Shown here piece by piece: positions 7,247-17,731 of a stretch of 59,201 nt of DNA. Made by a program: the position numbers and the translations under genes. The first letter of the stretch is position 1; every line of letters starts with the position of its first letter. The stretch lies in assembly GCA_030533315.1 (NCBI GenBank), contig JAUNJL010000009.1, forward strand, positions 1 to 59,201, given 5' to 3'. This DNA comes from Eubacteriales bacterium. GTDB lineage: Bacteria; Bacillota_A; Clostridia; Lachnospirales; Lachnospiraceae. Below the pieces are notes generated by a model. It saw only the letters and a program-made list of their open reading frames with translations. It was not told the DNA's origin and made no database searches.

Positions 7247-8965
7247 ATGTTTCAGGTATACTTTGAAAATGAGAAAAAAACGGTTCAGGTCCCGGCAGGC
7301 ACCACGGTGCTGGAGGCCGAGATACGGGCAGGCCTTACGCCGGATGCCCCTTGCGGCGGCCAGGGTACCTGTAAAAAATGCCAGGTCAGCGTCAACGGCC
7401 AGCTGCTGCGGGCTTGCCAGACGAGGATCCAGGGTGACATAAAGGTAAAGACTCCCCAGTCCGGTGCCCCAAGAGCGCACTCCATCCTGACGGAGGGGCT
7501 GTCCAGGCCCCTTGCCTTCCAGCCCTCCCTCCATGTCCGGGAGGTTTTTCTGGAGAAGGCCCTCCCGGGAGAAAAGCAGTCTGACTACGAGCGTCTGCTG
7601 CACGGCCTCTTCCTTTCCGGCGGCCCCCTGCCCCAAAGAATACGGCCCAACCTCTCCCTTGCCTCCTCTCTGTATGGACTTTTGGCAAAATCCCGCCGCC
7701 TGTACGTGGTCCACACGGAGGACGAGATCCTGGAACTCTCCCTGGAGGAGCCTCATGTTTATTTCGCCGCCTTTGACATCGGCACCACCACCGTGGTCGC
7801 TTACCTGCTGGATGGGCAGGACGGAAGACAAATCGCCGTGGAAAGCTGCCTGAACCCTCAGTCCCAGTACGGGGCCGACGTGATCATGCGTTCCCATTAT
7901 GCCCTGGAGCACGGCACAGAGGCCCTGAGCTCCTGCATCCGGCAGGCGGCGGACCAGCTTCTTGCCAGGCTTGCCAAAAAGGCCGGCATTTCCGTGAGGG
8001 ACATCTGCCAGGTCAGCATAGCCGGCAACACCTGTATGCACCATCTCTTCCTCGGCCTCTCGCCAGCCTCCCTGGTACATGCACCCTACACCCCCGCCTT
8101 CCGGGAATCTCTGACCCTGATGGCAAGTGATTACGGCCTGAACCTGCATCCATCTGCCCAGCTCCTGATGCTTCCCAATATCGCCGGCTACGTGGGCGCC
8201 GATACCTGCGGCTGCCTGATGGCCCTTCGCCCAGACCACAAAGAGGACATCACCCTTCTGCTGGATATCGGCACGAACGGGGAAATGGTCCTGGGAAACA
8301 AAGACCGCCTTGTCACCTGCTCCACCGCCGCAGGACCCGCCTTTGAGGGCGCCAAGATCCAGTGCGGGATGCGGGGCTCCTCCGGGGCTGTGGATCATGT
8401 GACCTTCCAGGACGGAGCCTGGGAGTACACCACGGTGGACCACCAGCCCGCCCTGGGCCTTTGCGGCTCCGGACTCATTGATCTGGTAGCTCAGCTCCTC
8501 CTCCACGGCTTCCTGGACGAAAGCGGCCACCTCTCAAGCGGTCAGGAGGATCCCTCCGTTTTCTATCTGGTGCCCCCCGGGCAGGCCGGCTGCCCCCAGG
8601 GCGTCTACATCACCCAGAAGGATATCCGGGAGGTCCAGCTTGCCAAGGCAGCCATTGCGGCGGGCATCACCCTCCTGATGGAAGAGCTCTCCATCACGGA
8701 GGAGGAGATTTCCTGCCTTTACATTGCAGGCGCCTTCGGCAACTATATGGATCCAGCCAGTGCGGGGGCCATCGGCATGTTCCCCAAGGGGCTGGCAGAC
8801 AAGGTACAGCCGGTGGGAAATGCTGCCGGCGAGGGCGCCAAGATCGCCCTTTTGAACCATCTGGAATTTTCAGACGCCAATGAGCTGGCAAAGAGCATGG
8901 ACTTTATGGAGCTGGCCACATCTCCCAGCTTCCAGGACTGCTTCGTGGATCATCTGGAATTTTAA
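7247..8965 (+). CDS. RACo-type reductive activator of corrinoid proteins ([2Fe-2S] + DUF4445 ASKHA)
   Basis: 572 residues. The N-terminal plant-type ferredoxin domain has the Cys set C36, C42, C45 and C57 (CGGQGTC-x2-C-x11-C). A linker follows, then the large ASKHA ATPase-like domain with FDIGTTTVVAYLLD, LLDIGTNGEM and CIAGAFGNY-type motifs. RACo proteins use ATP to drive one-electron reduction of inactive Co(II) corrinoid back to Co(I), so this is the repair enzyme for the two corrinoid carriers on either side. The start is ATG 7247, with AGGAGG 6 bp upstream. Confidence 0.93.
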   Translation: MFQVYFENEKKTVQVPAGTTVLEAEIRAGLTPDAPCGGQGTCKKCQVSVNGQLLRACQTRIQGDIKVKTPQSGAPRAHSILTEGLSRPLAFQPSLHVREVFLEKALPGEKQSDYERLLHGLFLSGGPLPQRIRPNLSLASSLYGLLAKSRRLYVVHTEDEILELSLEEPHVYFAAFDIGTTTVVAYLLDGQDGRQIAVESCLNPQSQYGADVIMRSHYALEHGTEALSSCIRQAADQLLARLAKKAGISVRDICQVSIAGNTCMHHLFLGLSPASLVHAPYTPAFRESLTLMASDYGLNLHPSAQLLMLPNIAGYVGADTCGCLMALRPDHKEDITLLLDIGTNGEMVLGNKDRLVTCSTAAGPAFEGAKIQCGMRGSSGAVDHVTFQDGAWEYTTVDHQPALGLCGSGLIDLVAQLLLHGFLDESGHLSSGQEDPSVFYLVPPGQAGCPQGVYITQKDIREVQLAKAAIAAGITLLMEELSITEEEISCLYIAGAFGNYMDPASAGAIGMFPKGLADKVQPVGNAAGEGAKIALLNHLEFSDANELAKSMDFMELATSPSFQDCFVDHLEF

Positions 8966-8999
8966 TTTCCTGTCAAGTACATCGTAGGAGGGATCATCT

Positions 9000-10550
9000 G
9001 TGGAATTATCATCCGCTTATCTATGTGAGCAGCTTACAAAGGATCACAGGCTTTTAAAGGAGTACGGTCTGTCTGGAAAGGACAGATACCGAAGACCTCT
9101 GCTGTACATGGACAGACTGCCCGGGCAGGTGCCGGGAAGCCATGTCTGTATCCTCTGTCCAAGAGAGGAAGCAGCTCTTTGGAAAATGGCAGAGCAGCTC
9201 CCCGGTGATTCCCTTCCCATCCTCTGCGTCCTTCAGGAACCGGAGGAGATCCCCCAGCTTCCCTCGCCTTCTATGGTACTTTTTCTCCCCCACAGGGAGG
9301 ATGCGGTCCTGCTTTCAAACCGGCTCCAGCAGATCTTTGATGAGGCCGATCAGTGGGAGCTTCAGATCCACCAGCTGGTGACCCAAAATATGGGGATTTC
9401 CCGGATCCTTCAGGAAGCCTCCTCCTTTTTGGACAACCCGCTCATGGTGATGGGGCTGGATTTTTCCCTGGTGGGGGAATCGGGACTGTCCAGACTCCCC
9501 GCCCCCGCCCAGCTGTTCACCCCACAAGGCGTGAACATGGAGTACATGAACGCCCTTCTCCAGGATCCTGCCTACCAGGCTCTTCTGGACCGGGAGGACA
9601 CCGTACTTTTTCCCGGCTATATCAGCGGCTGCCCCTCCCTGAACCGTAACCTTTACGTAGAAGGAAAGCCTCTTTACCGACTTGTCCTGACCCAGTGGGA
9701 CAGACCTGTGACGGAGGGGGACATCTGCATCCTGGAATCCCTGACGGACCGGCTGGAATACCTTCTGACCCATGAGGTCGCCGCCTCCATCACGGGAGAT
9801 CTGGAGCAGATCTTTCTTCGGATCCTTTCCGACCGTACGGCGGATTACGTCCAGGTCAGCCGTCAGCTGTCCGCCCTGGGCTGGCGGGAAAGTCACACAT
9901 ACCTCTGCCTGATCCTTCAGATCACTTATCTGAACCAAAAGCAGCTTTCCACAAAAGCCATCTGCCGCTATATCCGGTCTCAGTTTGAAGATTCCATCAG
10001 CTTCCTCTACCAGGAGGAGATCGTGACGTTTTTGAACCTGACACGCCTTGGTCTTGCAGAGGATGAGGCCGCCTCCCGGCTCATCTATTTTATCAGGGAC
10101 AGCTATCTGAAGGCCGGCTACAGCCGCCCCATGGCGGGACACATGAACCTTCGCCGCCAGTACGTTCAAGCCAGGACGGCCCTGGACGTGGGCAGCCGCA
10201 CAAAACCGTACCTTTGGATCCACCATTTCAGCCAGGTTGCCCTCACCTACATCATGGAGCAGGCCACAAGGCGCCTTCCCGGCAGTATGATCTGTCACGA
10301 AGGCCTGCTGCGCCTGAAGGAAACCGATGAAAGCAGCCACACCGAATACGTCCGCACCTTAAAAACCTATCTGGATCAGCATCTCAATGCCACGCAGACA
10401 GCAAAGGAGCTCTTTATCCACCGCAGCACCTTCCTATACCGCTTAGACAAAATCCGGGAAATCCTGTCCTCCGATCTGGAGGATCCCCAGGAGATTTTTT
10501 ACCTGGAGCTTTCCCTGCGGCTGCTGGAGCAGGAGGAGGAAAAGAGCTGA
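9000..10550 (+). CDS. PucR/CdaR-type transcriptional regulator
   Basis: 516 residues, GTG start with GGAGGG upstream. The C-terminal 60 residues form a PucR-type helix-turn-helix (YLDQHLNATQTAKELFIHRS, then TFLYRLDKIREIL). The middle (about 270-400) resembles a GGDEF-like/CdaR domain, and the N-terminal 250 residues match sensory regions of this group. These proteins usually activate adjacent catabolic genes in response to a metabolite. It begins 34 bp after the RACo gene in the same orientation, so it is the likely local regulator of the methyltransferase genes. The ligand is unknown. Confidence 0.85.
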   Translation: MELSSAYLCEQLTKDHRLLKEYGLSGKDRYRRPLLYMDRLPGQVPGSHVCILCPREEAALWKMAEQLPGDSLPILCVLQEPEEIPQLPSPSMVLFLPHREDAVLLSNRLQQIFDEADQWELQIHQLVTQNMGISRILQEASSFLDNPLMVMGLDFSLVGESGLSRLPAPAQLFTPQGVNMEYMNALLQDPAYQALLDREDTVLFPGYISGCPSLNRNLYVEGKPLYRLVLTQWDRPVTEGDICILESLTDRLEYLLTHEVAASITGDLEQIFLRILSDRTADYVQVSRQLSALGWRESHTYLCLILQITYLNQKQLSTKAICRYIRSQFEDSISFLYQEEIVTFLNLTRLGLAEDEAASRLIYFIRDSYLKAGYSRPMAGHMNLRRQYVQARTALDVGSRTKPYLWIHHFSQVALTYIMEQATRRLPGSMICHEGLLRLKETDESSHTEYVRTLKTYLDQHLNATQTAKELFIHRSTFLYRLDKIREILSSDLEDPQEIFYLELSLRLLEQEEEKS

Positions 10551-10614
10551 CCGCCTCGTTCTTGAAAAGCGAAAACAAAACACTTGACATCAGAGAATAC
10601 ACGGAGGAAATTTT

Positions 10615-11163
10615 ATGCTTGATATTGATGAACTGAAAGCCCTTGGAGAAAAAGAAGGATTTACCCATGTGGCCCTTTTACAATGCAGTACCATCCAGCT
10701 TCTGCCCCAGGTACGCCAGATGTGTGAGAGCAACAGCTGCCATATGTACGGAAAATGCTGGAGCTGCCCCCCTGGCTGCGGCAGTTTGGAGGAATGCAAG
10801 GCGAAGGTAGACTCCTATCGGTACGGCATCCTCGTCCAGACGGTGGGACAGCTGGAGGATGAACTGGACGGAGAAGGAATGATGGAGGCCGAGGCCCGGC
10901 ACAAGGAGCATTTCTATTCCTTTGAAAAGCTCCTCAGAGAGCGTTATCCCCAAATGCTGGCCATCGGCGCCGGCTGCTGTACAAAATGCAGCAGCTGTAC
11001 ATACCCGGATGCCCCCTGCCGTTTTCCAGACCAGATGTTTTCCTCCATGGAGGCTTACGGTATGCTTGTGACCCAGATCTGTCAGGCGAACAACCTAAAA
11101 TATTATTACGGCCCCTGTACCATTGCATACACCAGCTGTTATTTACTAGAGAAAAATTTGTGA
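10615..11163 (+). CDS. DUF2284 predicted metal-binding protein
   Basis: 182 residues and rich in cysteine. It contains the family's two clusters: CESNSCHMYGKCWSCPPGCG (37-56) and GCCTKCSSC-x6-CRFP (around 121-138). The second has the spacing of an iron-sulfur or metal site. The molecular function of DUF2284 is not established, though such genes often accompany corrinoid methyltransferases. ATG 10615 follows GGAGG. The neighbours are the regulator and a second corrinoid protein (13 bp downstream), so a role in metal or redox handling for the corrinoid system is a reasonable inference. Confidence 0.85.
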   Translation: MLDIDELKALGEKEGFTHVALLQCSTIQLLPQVRQMCESNSCHMYGKCWSCPPGCGSLEECKAKVDSYRYGILVQTVGQLEDELDGEGMMEAEARHKEHFYSFEKLLRERYPQMLAIGAGCCTKCSSCTYPDAPCRFPDQMFSSMEAYGMLVTQICQANNLKYYYGPCTIAYTSCYLLEKNL

Positions 11164-11175
11164 CGGGAGGAACCC

Positions 11176-11811
11176 ATGGATATACTGGAAGCGCTTCGCT
11201 GCGCGATCGAAGAAGGACACCCTGGAGAAGCGGAGAGTCTGGTAGAAAAGGCTCTGGACGCAGGCATCCCCTCCGTCCGCATCCTGGACGAGGCCATGAT
11301 GCCGGCCATGAACCATGTGGGAGAATATTACAAAAACAATGAGGCGGATATCCTGCGTATCCTGGCCGCCGCCCGCAGCATCCGAAAGGGCTTTGAGCTT
11401 TTGGAAAAACGAAACATTCCCCTGGACCGTCAGAACATCGGCACGGTGATTCTTGGCACCGTGGAGGGGGATCTTCACGACGTGGGCAAAAACCTGGTGG
11501 CCATCATGTTCCGCAGCGCAGGCTTCAAGGTCATTGACCTGGGGGTTGACGTGTCCGAAAAGCAGTTTTTAAAGGCGGTCCGAGAGACGCCGGATCTTTC
11601 CGTGGTGTGCATCTCCTCCCTCCTTAGCACGGCCCTGCCGGAGATGGAGCAGGTGGTAAGATCCCTCCGAAAAAACGACCCCAAGCGAAAGTACAAGATC
11701 ATGGTAGGCGGCGGCGCCGTAACCCCCGGCGCCGCCAAGACCATGGGCGCTGATGCCTATACACAGACCTGCGTGGAGGCAGCGGAGGTGGCAAAGACCT
11801 TCCTGGTGTGA
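11176..11811 (+). CDS. Methyltransferase cognate corrinoid protein 2
   Basis: 211 residues with the same cap plus B12-domain layout as the carrier at 6203. The motif GDLHDVGKN places His101 at the identical position, followed by DLGVDVSEKQ, SSLLSTALP and VGGGAVTPG. The two carriers are diverged paralogues, not recent duplicates: their caps differ at most positions. No second substrate methyltransferase is visible in the window. This carrier may serve a methyltransferase elsewhere or an alternative substrate. GGAGG precedes ATG 11176. A terminator follows at 11908. Confidence 0.92.
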   Translation: MDILEALRCAIEEGHPGEAESLVEKALDAGIPSVRILDEAMMPAMNHVGEYYKNNEADILRILAAARSIRKGFELLEKRNIPLDRQNIGTVILGTVEGDLHDVGKNLVAIMFRSAGFKVIDLGVDVSEKQFLKAVRETPDLSVVCISSLLSTALPEMEQVVRSLRKNDPKRKYKIMVGGGAVTPGAAKTMGADAYTQTCVEAAEVAKTFLV

Positions 11812-11907
11812 CGGGCCCTTCTTAAGGACCAGCCCCCCTAAAGATCACAGCCCGCACATCCTGCCAAAAAAGCCTGAGCGAAAGCAATCTCCATTCCCCA
11901 TCAGTCG

Positions 11908-11955
11908 AAAAAAGACCATGACCACCGAAATCAACGGCGGCCATGGTCTTTTTTT
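11908..11955. terminator. Bidirectional terminator between converging operons
   Basis: AAAAAAGACCATG pairs with CATGGTCTTTTTTT. Runs of A and T flank the stem on both strands, so it can end the + strand corrinoid operon and the minus-strand aminotransferase operon that meet here. Confidence 0.9.
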
Positions 11956-12051
11956 CGATCTCCCACAAGACGAGCTCGGGATCCTTTGTTGTATCTTGGA
12001 AACGGAGCACAGGACAAGGAGAAAGCATCCCATGTGTCATGCTCCTGAATA

Positions 12052-13242
12052 TTACAAAAGTCCGAACTCCTGGGCCAGCTTTTTAAACTGGGGCAGGGAA
12101 TTTACAATGGTCTCATAGGAGACACAGTAGGCCAGGCGCACGAAGCCGGGGCAGGCGAAGGAGGTGCCTGGCACCATCAGGATATTGTACTTCTTTGCGG
12201 CCTCACAGAATTTCTTCTCATCCGCCACGGGGGACTTCAAAAAGAGATAGAAGGCTCCCTGGGGCTTGATGCAGGAAAAGCCCAGCTCCCTCAATCCATT
12301 GTAAAGGGCAAGGCGGTTTTTGTCGTAAGCGGCAACGTCCACCTCGGCATCCACACAGCGGGCGATCACCTTCTGGATCAGAGAGGGGGCATTGACGCAG
12401 CCGATGGTACGGTTGGCAATGGATGCGGCGGCGATCATCTCCTCGCTCCCATCCGCCTCATCCGGGATCACCAGGTAACCGATACGCTCTCCCGGAAGGG
12501 AAAGGGATTTGCTGTAGGAATAGCCCACAATGGTGTTCGCATAATACTTCGTCAGGTAAGGCACCTCCACCCCGTCATAGGCAAGCTCCCGATAGGGCTC
12601 GTCGGAAACCAGGTAGATCACGGTGCCAAACTCCTTCTGCTTCCTTTCCAGGATGGAGGCGATCTCCTTGATGGAGGCCTCCGAATATACCACGCCGGTG
12701 GGATTGTGAGGCGTATTTACAATGACGGCCCTGGTCCTTGAGGTGATCTTCTGCTCAAATTCCACCAGATTTGGCTGGAAGGTCTCCGTATCCGGGGATA
12801 CCTCCACCAGCTTCCCGTCGTAGTTTTTCACATAGGCGCCGTATTCCAGGAAATAAGGTGCGAATACAACCACCTCTTCCCCCGGGTTCAGGATGGTCTT
12901 TAGGGCCACGTTCAGGCCGCTGGCGGCCCCCACGGTCATCAGCAGATTCTTGGCAGAAAAGCTGGTGCCAAAACGGCGGTTCAGGGACTTTGCAATGGTC
13001 TGGCGCACGTCCTCAAAGCCCGCATTGCTCATATAGCCGTGGAGAACGGTGGGCTCCTCCTGGTTCACCAGGTCAATGATGGCCTGGCGCACGCAGTCGG
13101 GAGCCGGAACACTGGGATTTCCCAGGCTGAAATCAAAAACATTTTCCGCTCCGTAGATGGACTTCAGACGGTTCCCCTCCTCGAACATCATACGAATGGC
13201 AGAATTGTTCGCCACATAGGGTTTCATTTTCTCTGCGATCAT
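12052..13242 (-). CDS. PLP-dependent aminotransferase (class I/II) of the ior operon
   Basis: 396 residues of the aspartate-aminotransferase fold. PLP-site signatures are VGAASGLNVALK, NTPHNPTGV, VSDEPYRELAY and the Schiff-base lysine in YSYSKSLSLPGERIGY; the C-terminal substrate arginine is in FVRLAYC. It is 21 bp downstream of iorB in the same orientation. Inferred role: transamination of aromatic or branched amino acids to the 2-oxo acids that the oxidoreductase then decarboxylates. Exact specificity cannot be read. GGGAG lies before ATG 13242. Confidence 0.88.
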   Translation of the reverse strand: MIAEKMKPYVANNSAIRMMFEEGNRLKSIYGAENVFDFSLGNPSVPAPDCVRQAIIDLVNQEEPTVLHGYMSNAGFEDVRQTIAKSLNRRFGTSFSAKNLLMTVGAASGLNVALKTILNPGEEVVVFAPYFLEYGAYVKNYDGKLVEVSPDTETFQPNLVEFEQKITSRTRAVIVNTPHNPTGVVYSEASIKEIASILERKQKEFGTVIYLVSDEPYRELAYDGVEVPYLTKYYANTIVGYSYSKSLSLPGERIGYLVIPDEADGSEEMIAAASIANRTIGCVNAPSLIQKVIARCVDAEVDVAAYDKNRLALYNGLRELGFSCIKPQGAFYLFLKSPVADEKKFCEAAKKYNILMVPGTSFACPGFVRLAYCVSYETIVNSLPQFKKLAQEFGLL

Positions 13243-13263
13243 GTTGTATCTCCCTTTCTTCTT

Positions 13264-13836
13264 CTATGCCACAGCTTCCATACCGACCTTCAAGGCCTTC
13301 TTGTTCAGCTCCACAAAGGCAGGCTTGATATTGGCCTCCAGGATGGCATCCCAGTGGATGCTCTCTAAGCCCATGGCCTTGATGATGGTGCCCAGAAGGA
13401 TGATGTTTGCAGCCTTCTCATTTCCCAGCTCCCGGGCCAGGCTCGTGGCATCCACCACCTTGGGAGTCACGTGCCTTCCGATCTCCCCCAGCACGTCGTC
13501 CGGGTATTTCTCATCCCCGGTGATAACGGACATGGAAGGGATCTCCTGGTTATTCACCACCAGGGTGCCCCCCTCCTTCAGGTAATCCAGAGCCCTGAGG
13601 GCTTCCATCTTCTCAAAGGACACAATGATGTCCGCCTTCCCCTTCTCGATGACAGGGGACATGACGGCCTCCCCGTAGCGAACCTGGGAGGAGACGCTGC
13701 CGCCCCTCTGGGACATACCGTGGATCTCACTCATTTTTACATCGTATCCGGCCTCCATCAGGCCGTTTGTCAGAATCTTGCTGGCGAGGATGGTCCCCTG
13801 ACCTCCCACACCCACTAATAAAATGCTTTTTGTCAT
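13264..13836 (-). CDS. iorB: Indolepyruvate:ferredoxin oxidoreductase, beta subunit
   Basis: 190 residues, the normal length for the small IOR subunit, a gamma-type 2-oxoacid oxidoreductase domain. The N-terminal GVGGQGT motif, SEIHGMSQRGGSV and the C-terminal WDAILEANIKP are typical. It pairs with IorA to oxidise aryl pyruvates to aryl-acetyl-CoA with ferredoxin reduction. Its ribosome-binding site overlaps the iorA stop (spacing 4 bp), implying coupled translation. Confidence 0.95.
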   Translation of the reverse strand: MTKSILLVGVGGQGTILASKILTNGLMEAGYDVKMSEIHGMSQRGGSVSSQVRYGEAVMSPVIEKGKADIIVSFEKMEALRALDYLKEGGTLVVNNQEIPSMSVITGDEKYPDDVLGEIGRHVTPKVVDATSLARELGNEKAANIILLGTIIKAMGLESIHWDAILEANIKPAFVELNKKALKVGMEAVA

Positions 13837-13840
13837 GGTA

Positions 13841-15616
13841 TCAATCCTCCTTCACAATGGCGTTTTTCGGGCAAACCTGGGTGCACACGTCGCAGCCCAC
13901 ACAGTCTGAGCGGTGGATCCGCACCTTCTTCGCAGCCGGGTCATAGGACATGGCGGGACAGCCAGCCTTCAGGCAAAGCTTGCAGCCGACGCACTTTTCC
14001 TCGTCCACCTTGTTCTTTGTGGAATAAAGTCCTTCAAACTCGGATCTGTCTGCCTGGGAGAACTTCTTCAGGACGCAGGGCCACCTTGTGATGATCACCG
14101 AGGGCTCATCCAAAGCCAGACACTTGTCCAAGGCCTCGTCCACCTCCTTCAGATTGTTGGGATTGATCACGTACACATGCTTTACGCCAATGGCCCGAAC
14201 CAGAGACTCGATGCTGATGAGTGTGGTCTCCTCTCCCTTTGCGGTAAAGCCGGTACCTGGGTTTTCCTGATGACCGGTCATTCCGGTGATACGGTTATCC
14301 AGGATGATATTGACGGTATTGCTCCGATTATACACGGTATTGATCAGAGAGTTGATCCCCGTGTGGAAGAAGGTGGAATCTCCCAGGACGGTCACCACTC
14401 TTTTGTTCACTCCCTCCATCTGGAAGGCTCTCTGAGCCCCGGCCCCAAGGCTGATGCTGGCCCCCATGCAGACGGTGGAGTCCATGGCGGTGTAAGGCTT
14501 CCCAGCTGCCAGGGTGTAACAGCCGATGTCCCCGCTGATCATGATGTCCTTGCGCTTTCCAAGACGATAAAACAGGCCTCGGTGAGGACATCCGGCACAG
14601 AAGGTAGGCGCCCGCCCGATCAGCTTTGTCCTGTCAAAATCAATGACCTTGTTCTCTTCACCTGTGACACAGGCCCGGATCACGTCCGGCGTCATCTCCC
14701 CGTAGGAGGGGAACAGCTCTTTTCCAATACAGGCGCACCCCTGCTGTTTCACGAACTCCTCAATATAGGGATCGTTTTCCTCCAGGATGTAGACCTTGTC
14801 CACCTTGGAGCAGAAATCTCGAATCAGGTTCTTGGGCATGGGATTGGTGAAGCCCAGCTTCAGGTAGGAGGCCTTGTCACCAAAAACCTCTTTTGCATAG
14901 TAATAACAAATACCGGAGGCAATGACGCCCACCTTGGTATCCCCCATCTCCACACGGTTAAAGGGACTGGTCTCACTGTACTGGGCCAGCGCCTCCAGCC
15001 TCTTTTCCAGCTTGACTCTCAGCTGCCTGGATATGGCGGGCAAACAGACATATTTCCCAGGATTTTTCTCCCATGTCTTGGGGGAAACCTCCTCTCTTTC
15101 CTGCAATTCCACAATGGACTTAGAGTGGCAGACCCGGGTGGTCATGCGGATGATGAAGGGCGTGTCGTACTTTTCTCCCAGCTCATAGGCCGCCTTCACC
15201 ATGTCGATGCACTCCTGGCTGTCGGCCGGCTCCAACATGGCGATCTTCGCTGCTTTTGCGTAATTGCGGTTGTCCTGCTCATTCTGGGAAGAAAACATTC
15301 CCGGCTCATCTGCGGTGATGATCACGTTTCCTCCGTTGACTCCCATGTACGCCCAGGTGAACATGGGATCCGCCGCCACGTTCATACCCACATGCTTCAT
15401 GGATACCATGCTCCGCAGTCCTGCCACGGACGCACCAATGGCAGACTCCATGGCCACCTTTTCGTTGGGTGCCCACTCTGCATAAATTTCTTTATATGTA
15501 GAAAGATTTTCCAATATCTCCGTGCTGGGGGTACCAGGATATGCAGACGCATAAGAAACGCCCGCCTCATAAGCCCCTCTGGCGATGGCCTCATCGCCGG
15601 TCATCAGTTTCCTCAT
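13841..15616 (-). CDS. iorA: Indolepyruvate:ferredoxin oxidoreductase, alpha subunit
   Basis: 591 residues. The N-terminal pyrimidine-binding domain (AYPGTPSTEI) is followed by the thiamine-diphosphate domain with CAGCPHRGLFY and GDIGCYTLAAGKPY. The C-terminus (about 535-591) holds two [4Fe-4S] ferredoxin motifs, CVGCKLCLKAGCP and CVGCDVCTQVCP. It catalyses oxidative decarboxylation of indolepyruvate and related aryl 2-oxo acids. The enzyme is oxygen-sensitive and typical of anaerobes fermenting amino acids. AGGAGG precedes ATG 15616, and a consensus promoter lies at 15649-15678. Confidence 0.96.
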   Translation of the reverse strand: MRKLMTGDEAIARGAYEAGVSYASAYPGTPSTEILENLSTYKEIYAEWAPNEKVAMESAIGASVAGLRSMVSMKHVGMNVAADPMFTWAYMGVNGGNVIITADEPGMFSSQNEQDNRNYAKAAKIAMLEPADSQECIDMVKAAYELGEKYDTPFIIRMTTRVCHSKSIVELQEREEVSPKTWEKNPGKYVCLPAISRQLRVKLEKRLEALAQYSETSPFNRVEMGDTKVGVIASGICYYYAKEVFGDKASYLKLGFTNPMPKNLIRDFCSKVDKVYILEENDPYIEEFVKQQGCACIGKELFPSYGEMTPDVIRACVTGEENKVIDFDRTKLIGRAPTFCAGCPHRGLFYRLGKRKDIMISGDIGCYTLAAGKPYTAMDSTVCMGASISLGAGAQRAFQMEGVNKRVVTVLGDSTFFHTGINSLINTVYNRSNTVNIILDNRITGMTGHQENPGTGFTAKGEETTLISIESLVRAIGVKHVYVINPNNLKEVDEALDKCLALDEPSVIITRWPCVLKKFSQADRSEFEGLYSTKNKVDEEKCVGCKLCLKAGCPAMSYDPAAKKVRIHRSDCVGCDVCTQVCPKNAIVKED

Positions 15617-15648
15617 AACATACCTCCTCTAATGTTCTCTAATATGTA

Positions 15649-15678
15649 ATTTTACCTCTTTTCACAGTGAAATGTCAA
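15649..15678 (-). promoter_or_regulatory. Promoter of the ior operon with palindromic operator in the spacer
   Basis: On the minus strand, TTGACA (15678-15673), an 18-bp spacer and TAAAAT (15654-15649). The palindrome TTTCACAGTGAAA (15660-15672, perfect 6-1-6) fills most of the spacer, so a bound repressor would block RNA polymerase. The reader is not identified. Confidence 0.75.
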
Positions 15679-15775
15679 CGCATTTATGTGGTAAAGCGGC
15701 AAACCCGCTCCCATAAGGTCTGCACACAGGCATCAGCCAAGCGGCGCCTGCGCTCCCCCAAGCATCTGGATCGCC

Positions 15776-15821
15776 TAAAACGAAGGAGCCCTGTGCCATC
15801 ATCCATTGGCATAAGGCTCCT
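15776..15821 (-). terminator. Terminator of the ATP synthase operon
   Basis: On the minus strand AGGAGCCTTATGCCA pairs with TGGCACAGGGCTCCT (two mismatched positions in the middle), followed by TCGTTTTA. It lies just after atpC. Confidence 0.6.
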
Positions 15822-15828
15822 ATTTTCC

Positions 15829-16230
15829 CTACTGTTTTACACTGATACGCACAAGAGCTCTGTGAAGCTTTGCCTGGGCCAGCTTGTACTCCCGGTCACT
15901 GAGACCAGTCCGGGACAGCTTCTCCTCCGCCCGCTTTTTCGCATTCGCCGCACGCTCCAGGTCGATATCCTCCTGCCATTCCCAGGTGGTGGCCAGAAGG
16001 CTGCAGCTCCCGTCCATGACCGAAAGCATCCCGCCGATGCAGGCTGCCTTTTTCCGATCACCGTCCTCCATGACCACATGGGCCTCTCCCATGCCAAGGG
16101 CGGTACAGAAATTGCAGTGTCCGGCCAGAATGGCCAGATCCCCGGTGATGCTCCGGCATACCACCCGCTGGGCCTCGCCCTCAAACAGGACGCCGTCCGG
16201 CGTGGCGATCTTCAGAGGAAAGTTCCTCAT
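15829..16230 (-). CDS. atpC: F-type ATP synthase epsilon subunit
   Basis: 133 residues: an N-terminal beta-sandwich (FPLKIATPDGVLFEGEAQRV, GDLAILAGH) and a C-terminal helical hairpin (about 90-133). It belongs to the central stalk and can inhibit ATP hydrolysis. ATG 16230 is preferred over 16236 because GGAGG is 6 bp upstream of it and directly abuts the other ATG. Last gene of the operon. Confidence 0.92.
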   Translation of the reverse strand: MRNFPLKIATPDGVLFEGEAQRVVCRSITGDLAILAGHCNFCTALGMGEAHVVMEDGDRKKAACIGGMLSVMDGSCSLLATTWEWQEDIDLERAANAKKRAEEKLSRTGLSDREYKLAQAKLHRALVRISVKQ

Positions 16231-16242
16231 AAGCATCCTCCT

Positions 16243-17688
<1,446 letters not shown>

Positions 17689-17731
17689 TCATCCCGCCGC
17701 CGACACGTTCTCTCTATAAAAGCTTCCTGCC

